Below the pieces are notes generated by a model. The model was not told where the DNA came from, searched no databases, and saw nothing but the letters and a program-made list of their open reading frames with translations. A stretch of DNA of 64,000 nt from CAWJPW01 sp963844845. GTDB taxonomy: Bacteria > Acidobacteriota > Thermoanaerobaculia > Thermoanaerobaculales > Sulfomarinibacteraceae. The DNA is taken from assembly GCA_963844845.1 (NCBI GenBank), contig CAWJPW010000003.1:620001-684000 (forward strand). The letters are read 5' to 3'. Below are positions 8,961 through 17,586 of the stretch, piece after piece. The stretch's first letter is position 1. Each line of letters starts with the position of its first letter. A program made the position numbers and the translations under genes.

Positions 8961-10808
8961 ATGACCGACCCGGGTTACTTTCGTCTGGGGGACTTCATCC
9001 TCGATCCGAGCCGTCACCGCCTGGTGCGGGACGGCCGCGAGGTTGCGCTCGGATCGCGGGCCCTGGCGGTCCTTGAGGAGCTCGTCGCGCATGCGTCCGA
9101 GACGGTGGAGAAGGGGGCGCTGCTGGACGCCGCCTGGGCTGACGTGGCCGTCGTCGAGGACAACCTGGTGCAGGCCATCGGGGCGATCCGCACGGTCCTC
9201 GGCGACGACACCCGTGAGCCGCGCTTCATCCAGACCGTGCATCGCAGAGGCTACCGCCTGATCGCGGAGGTTGAGTGGATCCCGCTGGACCCGCGCACCG
9301 ACGGTGGGCCCCTCACCTGGCGCAGGAAGCGCTCGGGGCTGTCGTGGCGCTGGTTGGCAGCAGCGGTGCTGGCGGCGGTGGCGGTGGGTGGTGCCGCCCT
9401 GGCTTTCCTCTCCCGGCCGGCCGCCGGGCCGGTTCGCTCCCTTGTCGTCCTGCCCATGACCGACCTCTCCGACGGGGGTGCCGATACCTTTTTCGCCGAC
9501 GGGATGACCGACGCTCTGATCACCGAGCTCGCCCGCTACTCCGAGCTGGACGTGATCTCGCGGACCTCGGCGATGCACTATCGGGACACCGCCTTGAGTG
9601 TGCCGGAGATCGCTCACGAGACCGGTGTCGATGCGGTGGTCGAGGGCACCGTGACGCGGGCCGACGGACGGGTGCGGGTGATCGCGCAGCTGGTGACGGC
9701 CGACGACCGCCACCTCTGGGGAGACAGCTTCGAACGGCCGCTCGAGGACATCCTGGAGCTGCAGAGAAGCATGGCCGAGGCCATCGCGGCCAGGATCGGA
9801 GCGCGCCTCAACCTGACCGCATCGGCGATAGGGCGCGCCCGGCCGCAGGTGCAGCCCGAGGCGCATGCTGCGTACCTGCGTGGGCGGCGCGTGGTCGAGG
9901 AGCGGACCGAGGAGGCCCTCGAGCGCGGGATCGTCCTGTTCGAGAAGGCAACCTCCCTCGAGCCGGGGTGGGCGGAGCCCTGGCTCGGCATTGCTGACGC
10001 GAACAACCTGCTTGCCAACTACGGGTACCGGCCCTCCACCGAGGCGAGGCCCGAGGCCCGGCGGGCCGCGCTCGAGGCCCTTAAACGTGACCCGGACCTG
10101 GCCGGGGCCTACACGGCCCTGGGCCTCGTCGATGCCGAGTACGATTGGGACTTCACGGCCGCCGAGCAGAGCTTCCAGCGCGCGTTGGCGCTCAACCCGT
10201 CGAGCGCCAACAGCCACTCGTGGTACGCCCACTTCCTGGTTTCCCAGAATCGGCTCGGCGAGGCCCTTCGCGAGATGCAGCGGGCGCATCGCCTCGACCC
10301 CCTCTCCCCGATCATCGAGGCCAACATCGGCTGGTTCCACCTCTACGCAGGCGAGGTGGAGCTGGCCGAGCAGAGCCTGCGCCGGACCCTCGAGTACGAG
10401 CCGGCCTTCGGCGTTGCCCACTATTACCTCGGGATACTGCTCTCCGTCCAAGGGCGGCACGACGAGGCTCTGGCAGAGCTCCGCCGGGCGGTGGAGATCT
10501 CCGGAAATGCCGACTACGCGCGGGCCGCCCTGGCCTTCGCATCGGCGCGCGCCGGTGACATGGAGGAGGCCAGGACCATTCAGAAGCGGTTGGTGCGGGA
10601 GTCGCTCCACCGCTACGTGTCGCCGGTGAGCCTCACCTTCGTGGCGGTCGGGCTGGGCGATCGGGACGCGGCGTTCGCCCAGCTCCGACGGGCGTACGAC
10701 GAGCGCAAGGGCTGGCTGCTCCACCTGCGGTACGATCCCATGCTCGCCGACCTGAGGAGCGATCCGCGATTCGCCGCCCTCGCCCGTGCCATCGGGCTTC
10801 CCGAGTAG
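8961..10808 (+). CDS. CadC-like transmembrane winged-helix regulator with TolB-N and TPR domains
   Basis: 615 residues. Residues 1-105 form an OmpR/PhoB-type winged helix (FRLGDFILDPSRHRLVRDG; LLDAAWADVAVVEDNLVQAI; FIQTVHRRGYRLIAEVE). A basic linker leads to one membrane helix at about 130-150 (WLAAAVLAAVAVGGAALAFL). Residues 155-290 are a TolB-N-like domain (SLVVLPMTDLSDGGADTFFA; VDAVVEGTVTRADGRVRVIA). The rest is TPR repeats (FQRALALNPSSANSHSWYAH; LEYEPAFGVAHYYLGILL). The cytoplasmic DNA-binding head and periplasmic sensor suggest one-component signalling, as in CadC. No phosphoacceptor domain is present. Its targets are unknown. Confidence 0.9.
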   Translation: MTDPGYFRLGDFILDPSRHRLVRDGREVALGSRALAVLEELVAHASETVEKGALLDAAWADVAVVEDNLVQAIGAIRTVLGDDTREPRFIQTVHRRGYRLIAEVEWIPLDPRTDGGPLTWRRKRSGLSWRWLAAAVLAAVAVGGAALAFLSRPAAGPVRSLVVLPMTDLSDGGADTFFADGMTDALITELARYSELDVISRTSAMHYRDTALSVPEIAHETGVDAVVEGTVTRADGRVRVIAQLVTADDRHLWGDSFERPLEDILELQRSMAEAIAARIGARLNLTASAIGRARPQVQPEAHAAYLRGRRVVEERTEEALERGIVLFEKATSLEPGWAEPWLGIADANNLLANYGYRPSTEARPEARRAALEALKRDPDLAGAYTALGLVDAEYDWDFTAAEQSFQRALALNPSSANSHSWYAHFLVSQNRLGEALREMQRAHRLDPLSPIIEANIGWFHLYAGEVELAEQSLRRTLEYEPAFGVAHYYLGILLSVQGRHDEALAELRRAVEISGNADYARAALAFASARAGDMEEARTIQKRLVRESLHRYVSPVSLTFVAVGLGDRDAAFAQLRRAYDERKGWLLHLRYDPMLADLRSDPRFAALARAIGLPE

Positions 10809-11057
10809 CCCGGACCATTCACGAGTCTTCTGCTCCAGGTCGCGATACGCCGCACCTGGCTGCGTCTTCTCGGTTCGCTCGCTCCCAGCCCACGCTGTCC
10901 GCTCCGCGGACCCGAGCCTGCGGCTTGGCCGGACCTCCGCTCCGGAGCGCGGGTCCCTACGCACTGCGCGTGCGCCTCCGCTCTCTCACCTTGCGAAGAC
11001 GCAGCCAGGCACCACCCCTCGCGTCCTTCGCGACGAACCCTCATGAATAGTCCGGGG
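10809..11057. repeat. 249-bp inverted-repeat element
   Basis: The left end CCCGGACCATTCACGAG matches the reverse complement of the right end (CCCGGACTATTCATGAG). A second arm block, CCTGGCTGCGTCTTC (starting ~10855) against GAAGACGCAGCCAGG (ending ~11010), sits at almost the same distance inside each end. The centre has further small palindromes (GTCCGCTCCGCGGAC, CTCCGCTCCGGAG). It begins immediately after the CadC-like stop codon and encodes no protein. It could be a non-autonomous mobile element or a large transcript-end hairpin. Confidence 0.7.
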
Positions 11058-11255
11058 TAGGCGGCTCGATCGAGACTGCAGAGCCGCCAGCGTCGCTGCC
11101 CGCCTCCCGCCGTCGTGGCCCGCGCGCAACGTCTGGATGCGCGGGAATAGGCCCTCCGACTCCAGACTTCTCATTTTCACAGAAGCTGTCACGTTGTGCC
11201 GTCTCTGGGGCTGGTTACTTGTCGGACGCGGGATCCTGAGTCAAGGGGGTGCTCG

Positions 11256-11573
11256 ATGGGCTGCTGTTTCGGAGTCCTGCTGCTTGGTGGCGCGCCGCGC
11301 GTCGTGCTCTTGTTATGGTGGCTCATGGATCCCGCTCGTGTCGGCGGGACCTTCCGCGGCTGGCCCATCACGGCGGGAAGCGTCACGGCTCCCCAGTGGA
11401 TCTGGCCACTGATCGGCTTCGTGCTGCTGCCATGGACCACCGTCGCCTACGTCTTCGTCTCACCAGGCGGAATCACGACAGTCGAGCTGGCCGTCATGGC
11501 GATCGCGCTGCTTATCGATCTCGGTGCACATGGGGGGAGCAGGCGCGCCTACCGGCAGCGCCGAGCGACGTGA
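11256..11573 (+). CDS. Small integral membrane protein
   Basis: 105 residues; ATG 11256 follows AAGGGGG at a good distance, so it is preferred over the upstream in-frame start at 11196. Three hydrophobic segments are visible (MGCCFGVLLLGGAPRVVLLL; WIWPLIGFVLLPWTTVAYVF; VELAVMAIALLIDLG) and the C-terminus is basic (SRRAYRQRRAT). Small proteins of this layout are widespread and uncharacterised. Its stop codon lies inside the left end of a decayed palindromic element, so the extreme C-terminus may have been shaped by that insertion. Confidence 0.75.
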   Translation: MGCCFGVLLLGGAPRVVLLLWWLMDPARVGGTFRGWPITAGSVTAPQWIWPLIGFVLLPWTTVAYVFVSPGGITTVELAVMAIALLIDLGAHGGSRRAYRQRRAT

Positions 11574-11722
11574 CCTATTCGGGAAGGCCGATGTTCTCGT
11601 CGCGCAGGCAGCAGCATGCTTCCTGGCAAACCGCGACGACGAGGTCGTAGCAACGCATCGTCGAGGAGGAGGGGCCACGATGGCAAGCGTGGAGTCCATC
11701 GGGATGTGCCAAACGGGACGCT
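11570..11722 (+). repeat. 162-bp palindromic element, copy 2 (diverged)
   Basis: GTGACCTATTCGGGAAGGCC at the left and TCGGGATGTGCCAAACGGGA at the right match the termini of the intact copies with several changes. The middle keeps CTTCCTGGCAAACCGCGACG and ACGAGGTCGTAGCAACGC. It is in the same orientation as 16591-16752 and overlaps the stop codon of the preceding gene. Confidence 0.75.
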
Positions 11723-11794
11723 CGTGCGGCTCGCGGCAATCTCGACGTCAGTTGAAGGGCTGATCGGGCCCTGTCCACTGCCGAGTCGCGGCCG

Positions 11795-13210
11795 TCAGTT
11801 CACCACCACCGCCTGCAGCATGTCCCAGGCCCCGGGGCTCCCGGATGGCTGGTACTCCACGAAGATCAACGCGGGCAGGTCTGCCCAGCTCGGATTGCCG
11901 AGCGGGACGTGGAGGGTGTACGTGCCGGTCTCGCCGTTCCCGAGCTCCGGGATCGGGATCGCGTTCACTGCCTTGACCGCCCGCCTGGAGGGGCCGTTGC
12001 CCGGATCTTCGTACACCATGGCGTAGAGAGTCGCACCGGCGATGCTGCTCAGGGTCGCACCGCTCTGGTTGGTGAGCTCGACCTCGAACCCGATACCGCC
12101 GTCGACGCGCTCCCGTGTCACCTTGAGGCGGGCGCCGGGAGGACGTTGGAGGGCGACGTCCACCATGGCGCCGTAGACCGCGTGGAAGTCCTCGCTCCCA
12201 GAGGTCACCTGATGACCGCTGTCGACCATCACGAGGGGCAGGTACACGGTGCCCGACGTGCCGTAGGCTGCCCACCACCGCTCCTCGCGATCGCCGATGA
12301 CGTTGTCCACGTCCTGCTCGAGGAAGAGCACCGGGCGAGAGCTGTACTCGGCTGCGAGCTGGTCGACCACCGGACCGGCGGCCATGCAGATGGGTCAGGT
12401 GGCACGGGTGAAGATCTCGAAGACGACCAGTCGTTCCTGCTCAGCTTCTGAGGGTTCGTCCACCTGGCCCGGGATGAAGATCGCGTCACCCGAGCGGTTG
12501 TCCACCACCGAGGCGTAGGCAATGAAACGCCCACCTTTGGTGGTGGTGTGCACCATCGCGTATCCGTCGTCGACGTCAGTCGCCCCCACGGTGGCGAAGA
12601 TGTCGTTGAGCTGGCGGTGCTCGAACTTCTTGAGCTCCCGATCCACCGTTCCGAGCAGGACGCCGTTCGCGTCGAAAAGGTTGACAGTGACGGCAAGGCG
12701 CTCACCGGTGAGGTTGAGCACACCGAGGTTGGTGCGGAAACCGGCGCTCGTGGTCGGCGATCGCGACAGCTGGAGGAGAGAGAGGCGTGAGCCGTACGAA
12801 GCCGCGTCGTCTGCCGCAATCGCCGGGACGTACTGACCGTAGCTGCCCCTGGGATCATCGTTGAAGGTCCTGCTGGTCACCAGGATGGAGCCGCTGGTCG
12901 CCGTGACCCTCAAGGCGCCGTTGCCGGTGAAACCGAAGACCTCGGCCACCACGTCGCGCAGGCGCGCGCTCTGTCCAGCGCTGACGTTGAACTCGGCGCG
13001 CAGTGGGTCGGAGTTGTTCTCTCGGCTCTTGAGCAGCTCAACGGCGAAGCTCGCGCCCTCGTCGCTGCCCGCCTTGACCTGGAGATCGCTGTGCCAACTT
13101 GTGCCGGCCACGCCTGCGGTGTTTGCCGCGACGGGGACATAGACCGTCTGAGCGGCAGCCCCGCCCGCCAGGGTGACCGTCATGCAGATCGTCATGATCC
13201 ACTGTTTCAT
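11795..13210 (-). CDS. Probable selenoprotein: secreted protein with C-terminal thioredoxin-like UxxC domain
   Basis: One minus-strand frame runs from ATG 13210 (GGAGG upstream) to 11795, interrupted only by TGA at 12397-12395. Read through, it gives 471 residues with Sec at 272. Residues 1-20 are a signal peptide. Residues ~21-255 match the C-terminal domain of the beta-helix protein at 1-1855 (VTSRTFNDDPRGSYGQYVPA). The C-terminal part reads LVVFEIFTRAT-U-PICMAAGPVVDQL, then FLEQDVDN and YLPLVMVDSGHQ. This is a thioredoxin-like fold with UGA at the first position of CxxC. A hairpin with a GGUC loop directly follows the UGA (see 12365-12397). No frame disruption appears in the 195 codons after the UGA. 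An automatic caller would split this into a 271-aa protein and a 196-aa protein starting at 12385. A nonsense mutation or sequencing error at that codon is the alternative. Confidence 0.75.
12365..12397 (-). promoter_or_regulatory. Candidate bacterial SECIS element
   Basis: Counting bases after the UGA, positions 12-18 (GGCCGCC) pair fully, with two G-U pairs, with positions 24-30 (GGUGGUC). The apical loop at 19-23 is GGUCC. In E. coli fdhF the SelB-binding loop GGUC also lies at bases 19-22 after the UGA, from my knowledge of that sequence. The bulged U of fdhF is not obvious here. Because it lies within the coding sequence, it must also encode MAAGPVV. Confidence 0.65.
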
Positions 13211-13297
13211 CGAAGCCTCCACGGAGTCGAGCCGGTGTCAGTCTATCCGGAACCGGGGACGTGGGGGACGCCGATGGGAACGTAGGCGCCGTCGGTG

Positions 13298-14962
13298 TCA
13301 GCCCCGGCGGCCGGCAGGCCCCTGCTCGCGCCACTCGCGGAACTTGATTCTGGGGTCACGAGAGTCGGGGCGACTCACCGAGCGGGCGAAGGTCCCGGCG
13401 AGCTTGGCGTCGACCTCCACCATCGACGAGCGGTTGCCGATGGTGATGGCGCCGACGTCTGAGCTGGAGATGCCGCCGCGGCGGCACACCACCGCCAGCA
13501 GCCGCCGCGGGTCGGCGCCGTGGTGCTCGCCCCAGCTGACCTGGAAGCGGGCCCAGTTGCCCGTCGTCGGGCGTTGTCCCTTGGCGCCCCGGGGGCGGGG
13601 ATCACGGGTCTGGTGTGGGGGCGGCGGCTCGATGTCGCGCGGCTCGCACGGACCGGCGTGGTGGGCCTCGCCGAGGAGGGCTGCCACCACGGCGATGGGG
13701 TCGCGCTCCTCGAGAAGCCGGGCGGCCACCCTGTGGAGACGGCTCCCCTCGTCGCCGTCGCCGGCGTCGGGCTCGGAGAACTGCTCGAGCAGGCGTTGGT
13801 CGGCCGCGTGGTGGATGGCGTCGCGGTCGGGGATCTCGCAGCGCTGGGCGGTGACCCCGGCCTGGCGCAGCATGGAGTCCACTCGCCAGGCCGCACGTGG
13901 CGGCACGAAGACCAGGCTGCGGCCTTTGCGGCCGGCGCGCCCGGTGCGGCCGCTGCGGTGAGTCAGAATCTCGGCGTTGTCGGGCAGGCCCACGTGGATG
14001 ACCTGGGAGATGTCCTGGACGTCGAGGCCGCGAGCCGCCACGTCGGTCGCCACGAGGATGGGTGTCTGTCCGCCCCGGAATGCGTTCAGGGTGGCGGTGC
14101 GCTCGCGCTGGTTGAGCTCCCCGGAGAGGGGACGCGCGGAAAAGCCGAGGTTGGCCAGCTCCTCGGCCAACCGGGCGCTGTCCTCGCGGGTCCGGACGAA
14201 GACCAACGTCCTGGCGTTGGGGTCCATGAGGAGGACGTTCACCAGTGCCGCCACGGTCTGGCTCGGCGCCACCACCATGGTGTGGTAGGCGATGTCGGAG
14301 TTGGACCTCCCCGGCGCCGTGCCGGCGACCATCACCGGATCATGCTGGTAGCGGGCGGCCACCGACCGCACCGACGGCGGGAAGGTGGCCGAAACGAGGA
14401 TCGTGCGGCGCTCGTCGGGCGTCTCCTCGAGGATCGCCGAGACTTCCTCCTCGAAGCCCATGGCCAGCATCTCGTCGGCCTCGTCGAGGGCCACCACCGA
14501 CACACGGTCGAGCCGCAGACTGCCGCGTTCGAGGTGGTCGCGCAGCCGTCCAGGGGTGCCCACGAGTACCTGCGGGTCGCGTTTGAGCTGGCGGAAGTCG
14601 AGACCCACGGAGGTGCCGCCGGTGAGCGACACCACCGTGGCGCCGAGAGGCTCAAACAGCCACGACAGCTCCTCGGCGAGCTGGACCGCCAGCTCGCGGG
14701 TGGGGGCCACCAGGAGCACCGAGGGCCGCGCGCTCGCGCGGTCGGGGTTCGCCTGCGTGACTGCCGCTGCCACCTCGGGCGCCACCACCAGGCCGAGAGC
14801 CACGGTCTTGCCGGAGCCGGTCTGGGAGGAGATGTGTAGATCGCGGCCGGCGAGATCGGCGCCGAGGACGGCAGCCTGGATTGGTGTGAGCTCGGTGAAG
14901 CCGCGCTCGGCGAGAGTGGCGCCGAGGCCCTCGGGGACCTCCGCGAAGGTAGTGTCGCGCAT
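13298..14962 (-). CDS. DEAD-box ATP-dependent RNA helicase with DbpA-type C-terminal domain
   Basis: 554 residues. Helicase motifs run in order: Q-motif region (FTELTPIQAAVLGADLAGRD), Walker A QTGSGKT at ~45-51, PTRELA, DEAD (ALDEADEM), SAT, and motif VI HRSGRTGRAGRKG. The C-terminal ~80 residues (RFQVSWGEHHGADPRRLLAV; VCRRGGISSSDVGAITIGNR; SSMVEVDAKLAG) match the DbpA RNA-binding domain, which in known DbpA directs the helicase to 23S rRNA. A role in ribosome assembly or RNA remodelling is likely. It is a single gene; the Shine-Dalgarno is weak (GGAAAC). Confidence 0.92.
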   Translation of the reverse strand: MRDTTFAEVPEGLGATLAERGFTELTPIQAAVLGADLAGRDLHISSQTGSGKTVALGLVVAPEVAAAVTQANPDRASARPSVLLVAPTRELAVQLAEELSWLFEPLGATVVSLTGGTSVGLDFRQLKRDPQVLVGTPGRLRDHLERGSLRLDRVSVVALDEADEMLAMGFEEEVSAILEETPDERRTILVSATFPPSVRSVAARYQHDPVMVAGTAPGRSNSDIAYHTMVVAPSQTVAALVNVLLMDPNARTLVFVRTREDSARLAEELANLGFSARPLSGELNQRERTATLNAFRGGQTPILVATDVAARGLDVQDISQVIHVGLPDNAEILTHRSGRTGRAGRKGRSLVFVPPRAAWRVDSMLRQAGVTAQRCEIPDRDAIHHAADQRLLEQFSEPDAGDGDEGSRLHRVAARLLEERDPIAVVAALLGEAHHAGPCEPRDIEPPPPHQTRDPRPRGAKGQRPTTGNWARFQVSWGEHHGADPRRLLAVVCRRGGISSSDVGAITIGNRSSMVEVDAKLAGTFARSVSRPDSRDPRIKFREWREQGPAGRRG

Positions 14963-15180
14963 CGGGGTGTTTCCAGTCGGATCCGGTCGCGGTCGTCGTC
15001 ACAGCGAAACGGAGGTCAATTTTCACGGGAAGGGCAGCTGGTGTGATTCCACGACGGGGCCGCGCGCCCGGGACGGACGCTGGGGATTATAGCAGGCAAG
15101 CCGATTCGCGTCGATACCTGCCGATCTCCGCCGGATGGGCCGCGGTTCGGTCGACCCGGCGGGGATGCCGGGCGCCGACG

Positions 15181-15291
15181 ATGGCGTCCTTCACGAGCTT
15201 CATGCGGACGTGGGAGAGCGAGCTCAACCACTACCTCGCCACCGGCGAGAAGCTGCAGGCCGATGAGCGCGGCTCCGCCACGGCGGGGTGA
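15181..15291 (+). CDS. Possible 36-aa ORF
   Basis: ATG 15181 opens a 36-codon frame (MASFTSFMRTWESELNHYLA then TGEKLQADERGSATAG) whose codons have the strong G/C third-position bias of real genes here. There is no good ribosome-binding site, and it could be the remnant 3' end of a lost gene. The rest of 14963-15345, between the helicase and the esterase, shows nothing else. Confidence 0.3.
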   Translation: MASFTSFMRTWESELNHYLATGEKLQADERGSATAG

Positions 15292-15345
15292 AGGGTTGCT
15301 GCCGCGGCGGTGGCCCGGGCCGCTCCGGGCGACCAGGTGGGGGGT

Positions 15346-15942
15346 TCACCCGCCGAGGTACGGCTCGAGCGCTTCCTCGAAGGTGTCGGTCATGCGGGCG
15401 TAGCCCTTGCCATTGGGATGGATGGGATCGCTCATGAGCTGGGGGTGGCCCATGATGCCGCGGTACACGTTGGGCACGAGGACGCAGCCCATCCTCTTGC
15501 ACAGGTCGCGGTAGGCGCCGCCGAAGCCCCGGCCCCAGAGTGGGACGTCGATACCGCCGACCACCACCAGCGCCCCGGCGCCTTGGATTCGGCGGACGAT
15601 CGTCTCGAGGTTGGTGAACGCCTGCTCCCGCGGCACTCCGTTCTTGAGGTCGTTACCGCCCAGGGTGATGAGCACCGCCGCGGGGCGGCGGGCGAGGACG
15701 TCGCGCTGGAGGCGGGCGAGGGCGGTGGCGGTCGTGTCGCCGGGTACCCCGGCGTTGATCACCTCGCGTTCGATGCGCCGGCCCAGCTGCTCGGGGTACG
15801 ACTCGCCGGCCGGCGCCCCGACACCCGCGGTGAGGCTGTCGCCGAAGCACACCACCGGTCCCGGACCCAGGGTGCGCCCGCCGCCGCAGCCCACGGTCAG
15901 CGTGGCGGCCAGTACCGACGCGACGATCGCGAGGCGCTTCAT
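15346..15942 (-). CDS. SGNH/GDSL-family lipoprotein esterase (TesA-like)
   Basis: 198 residues from ATG 15942. The N-terminus MKRLAIVASVLAATLTVGCG is a lipoprotein signal with a TVGC lipobox, so the protein is probably lipid-anchored in the periplasm. SGNH blocks are complete: FGDSLT (I, Ser), NAGVPGDTT (II, Gly), GGND (III, Asn) and DPIHPNGKGY (V, Asp and His). The order and length match TesA/arylesterase (acyl-CoA thioesterase I) proteins, which hydrolyse acyl esters or thioesters. In-frame sequence upstream of the ATG is a shadow. It is divergent from the GFA protein at 16096. Confidence 0.88.
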   Translation of the reverse strand: MKRLAIVASVLAATLTVGCGGGRTLGPGPVVCFGDSLTAGVGAPAGESYPEQLGRRIEREVINAGVPGDTTATALARLQRDVLARRPAAVLITLGGNDLKNGVPREQAFTNLETIVRRIQGAGALVVVGGIDVPLWGRGFGGAYRDLCKRMGCVLVPNVYRGIMGHPQLMSDPIHPNGKGYARMTDTFEEALEPYLGG

Positions 15943-16095
15943 GCGTCCATTGTCGCGCGGCCGGAAGCAGCCGTGAGCGGAGGCCGTCGAAGCCGTCGTT
16001 TGGGGCTGCGGGCGCCGATGACGGGAGCGACGGCAGGGAGTCCCCGCTATCATCGATGCAACCGGCCGCACCCCCGGCCGGCCGGAGGAGGTTCG

Positions 16096-16509
16096 ATGAC
16101 CGACAGTGCTCCCGTGGTTGGTTCGTGCTTGTGCGGCGGTGTGGCCTACGAGCTGCAGCCGCCGTTCCTGTTCTTCCAGCACTGCTGCTGCAGTCGCTGC
16201 CGCAAGAGCTCGGGCTCGGCGTTCAGCTCCAGTATCTTCGCCAAGATCGACCAGTTCCGTTGGACGCGCGGCGAAGACCTGGTGCGGCGCTTCGAGCTGC
16301 CCGAGGCGGAGCACTACTGCACCGGGTTCTGCTCCCGCTGCGGCTCCTCGCTGCCGTGGCTCTCGCGCAACGGCCGCTATGTCCTGGTGCCTGCCGGCAC
16401 CCTGGACGGCGATCCCGGTGCGCGGCCCAGCCGTCGTGTCCACTGGGCCTCCCGCGCCCCCTGGTACGTGCCGGTGCACGAGCTCCCGACCTTCGACGAG
16501 GGCCCCTGA
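16096..16509 (+). CDS. GFA/CENP-V-family zinc-binding protein
   Basis: 137 residues; ATG 16096 is preceded by GGAGGAGG. Zinc-binding cysteines of the GFA fold are clear: SCLCGG at ~10-15, CCCSRCRKSSGSAF at ~30-43, and FCSRCGS at ~79-85. These bind two zincs in glutathione-dependent formaldehyde-activating enzyme (Gfa) and relatives. Most family members have unproven function, so glutathione-adduct chemistry is possible but not established. It is a single gene followed by a palindromic element. Confidence 0.88.
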   Translation: MTDSAPVVGSCLCGGVAYELQPPFLFFQHCCCSRCRKSSGSAFSSSIFAKIDQFRWTRGEDLVRRFELPEAEHYCTGFCSRCGSSLPWLSRNGRYVLVPAGTLDGDPGARPSRRVHWASRAPWYVPVHELPTFDEGP

Positions 16510-16590
16510 GCTCACTGGCGGGTGTGAGGCCTCTCGTCCGGGCGCCGCCTGGGCTGGCGTTGAGGAGGGACATTCCGCTTTTCATGACTA

Positions 16591-16752
16591 GTGTCCTGTT
16601 TGGGAAGTCCCATGTGCTAGTCGCGCAGCCAGCGTGGTTCCTGGCAAGGCGCGACGACGAAGTCGTAGCAACGCTACTTCGAGGAGGAGCAACGCAGCCA
16701 GGGGCCGCGACGACAAGCGAATAGTCCATTGGGATTTTCCAAACAGGACACT
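16591..16752 (+). repeat. 162-bp palindromic element, copy 3 (intact)
   Basis: The terminal inverted repeats are AGTGTCCTGTTTGGGAAGTC at the left and GATTTTCCAAACAGGACACT at the right. Internal hairpins include ACGACGAAGTCGT and GTAGCAACGCTAC, and the block CGCAGCCAG occurs twice in the same orientation. It differs from copy 4 (24962-25123) at only a few positions. No open frame is supported. Confidence 0.9.
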
Positions 16753-16935
16753 GGGAGCACCGGCGCCGCCCGTGCTCAGTGGGTCGGCCCGACGGGGGCC
16801 GGTGGCGTGCGTGATAGGCTGAGTGCAACGAACAGGTTCTGAAGATGTTGGTGCGCCCATGGCAGGCGTTGCGGGCGCAGCCAAAGCCGCCTCGTGGGAC
16901 GGCGGGGGGGCTCCCGAGAGTGAGAGGAGCCGGTG

Positions 16936-17586
16936 ATGCTGGGATGCAGTGTTGGATGCGTCGTTGCTTCGTTGGTGGTCTTGCTGCTCACGGCCGTGAC
17001 GCCGACAGCCCAGACCCTGCCCGGCGACGAGGTTGTGAACGGGAGCTTTGACGGGAGCACCGTCGTACCGTGGACGACGTCGTTCGATGCCTCCACCCTG
17101 GCGTTCGATTCGACCGACGCGGACGGCTGCGGCGGCTCCGGCTCCGGCCTGGTGACCCACAACGAGGGTCAGTCCGCGACCGTCTGGTTCAGCCAGTGCC
17201 TGACCGGCATCACCGATGCCCAGGTGTACGACTTCGGGGCGCGGGTGCTGTTCCCCGCGGCGGACCCCGACGGCAACGCCTACGTCCTCGTCTACTGGTA
17301 CCCCACGGCGGACTGCAGCGCACCGTACAGCGGCGCGGCAAGCTCGCCGTGGCTGCTCGGTTCCGGGGTAGCGGGTTCCTGGAGCGATACGGTGGCGCTG
17401 ACGGTGGCGCCCGACAGCCAGACCCAGAGTGCCCTCATCCGGCTGGCGCTACGGCGCGGGTCGCCGTCCAGCGGTACGCCCGTGCTGGCACACTTCGACG
17501 ACGTCTTCTTCGTCCCCGCTGGCGTCCTCTGGGCGGACGGCTTCGAGCGGGGCGCCCTCTGCCGCTGGTCGTCCAGCAAGCCGTAG
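16936..17586 (+). CDS. Secreted CBM-like protein with DGFE tail
   Basis: 216 residues from ATG 16936, with GAGAGGAG upstream (GTG 16933 is also in frame). Signal peptide at 1-25 (MLGCSVGCVVASLVVLLLTA). The segment starting VVNGSFDGSTVVPWTTSFDA resembles the opening of CBM4/9-like jelly-roll carbohydrate-binding domains, and LAHFDDVFFVPAG is the matching closing strand. The tail is LWADGFERGALCRWSSSKP. It is likely exported and may bind glycans. A C69 peptidase follows about 110 bp downstream on the same strand. Confidence 0.8.
   Translation: MLGCSVGCVVASLVVLLLTAVTPTAQTLPGDEVVNGSFDGSTVVPWTTSFDASTLAFDSTDADGCGGSGSGLVTHNEGQSATVWFSQCLTGITDAQVYDFGARVLFPAADPDGNAYVLVYWYPTADCSAPYSGAASSPWLLGSGVAGSWSDTVALTVAPDSQTQSALIRLALRRGSPSSGTPVLAHFDDVFFVPAGVLWADGFERGALCRWSSSKP

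Noticed and set aside
11137..11255. Longer start for the small membrane protein (11196)
   Set aside because: The extra N-terminal residues are not membrane-like and the ribosome-binding site points to 11256.
12385..12395. Independent start at ATG 12385 for a separate 196-aa protein
   Set aside because: It has no ribosome-binding site, begins in the middle of a thioredoxin motif, and is in the same frame as the upstream gene, so read-through at UGA explains it better.
13298..14962. Naming the helicase dbpA
   Set aside because: The C-terminal domain fits DbpA, but DeaD/CsdA-type helicases share it; the symbol is left blank.
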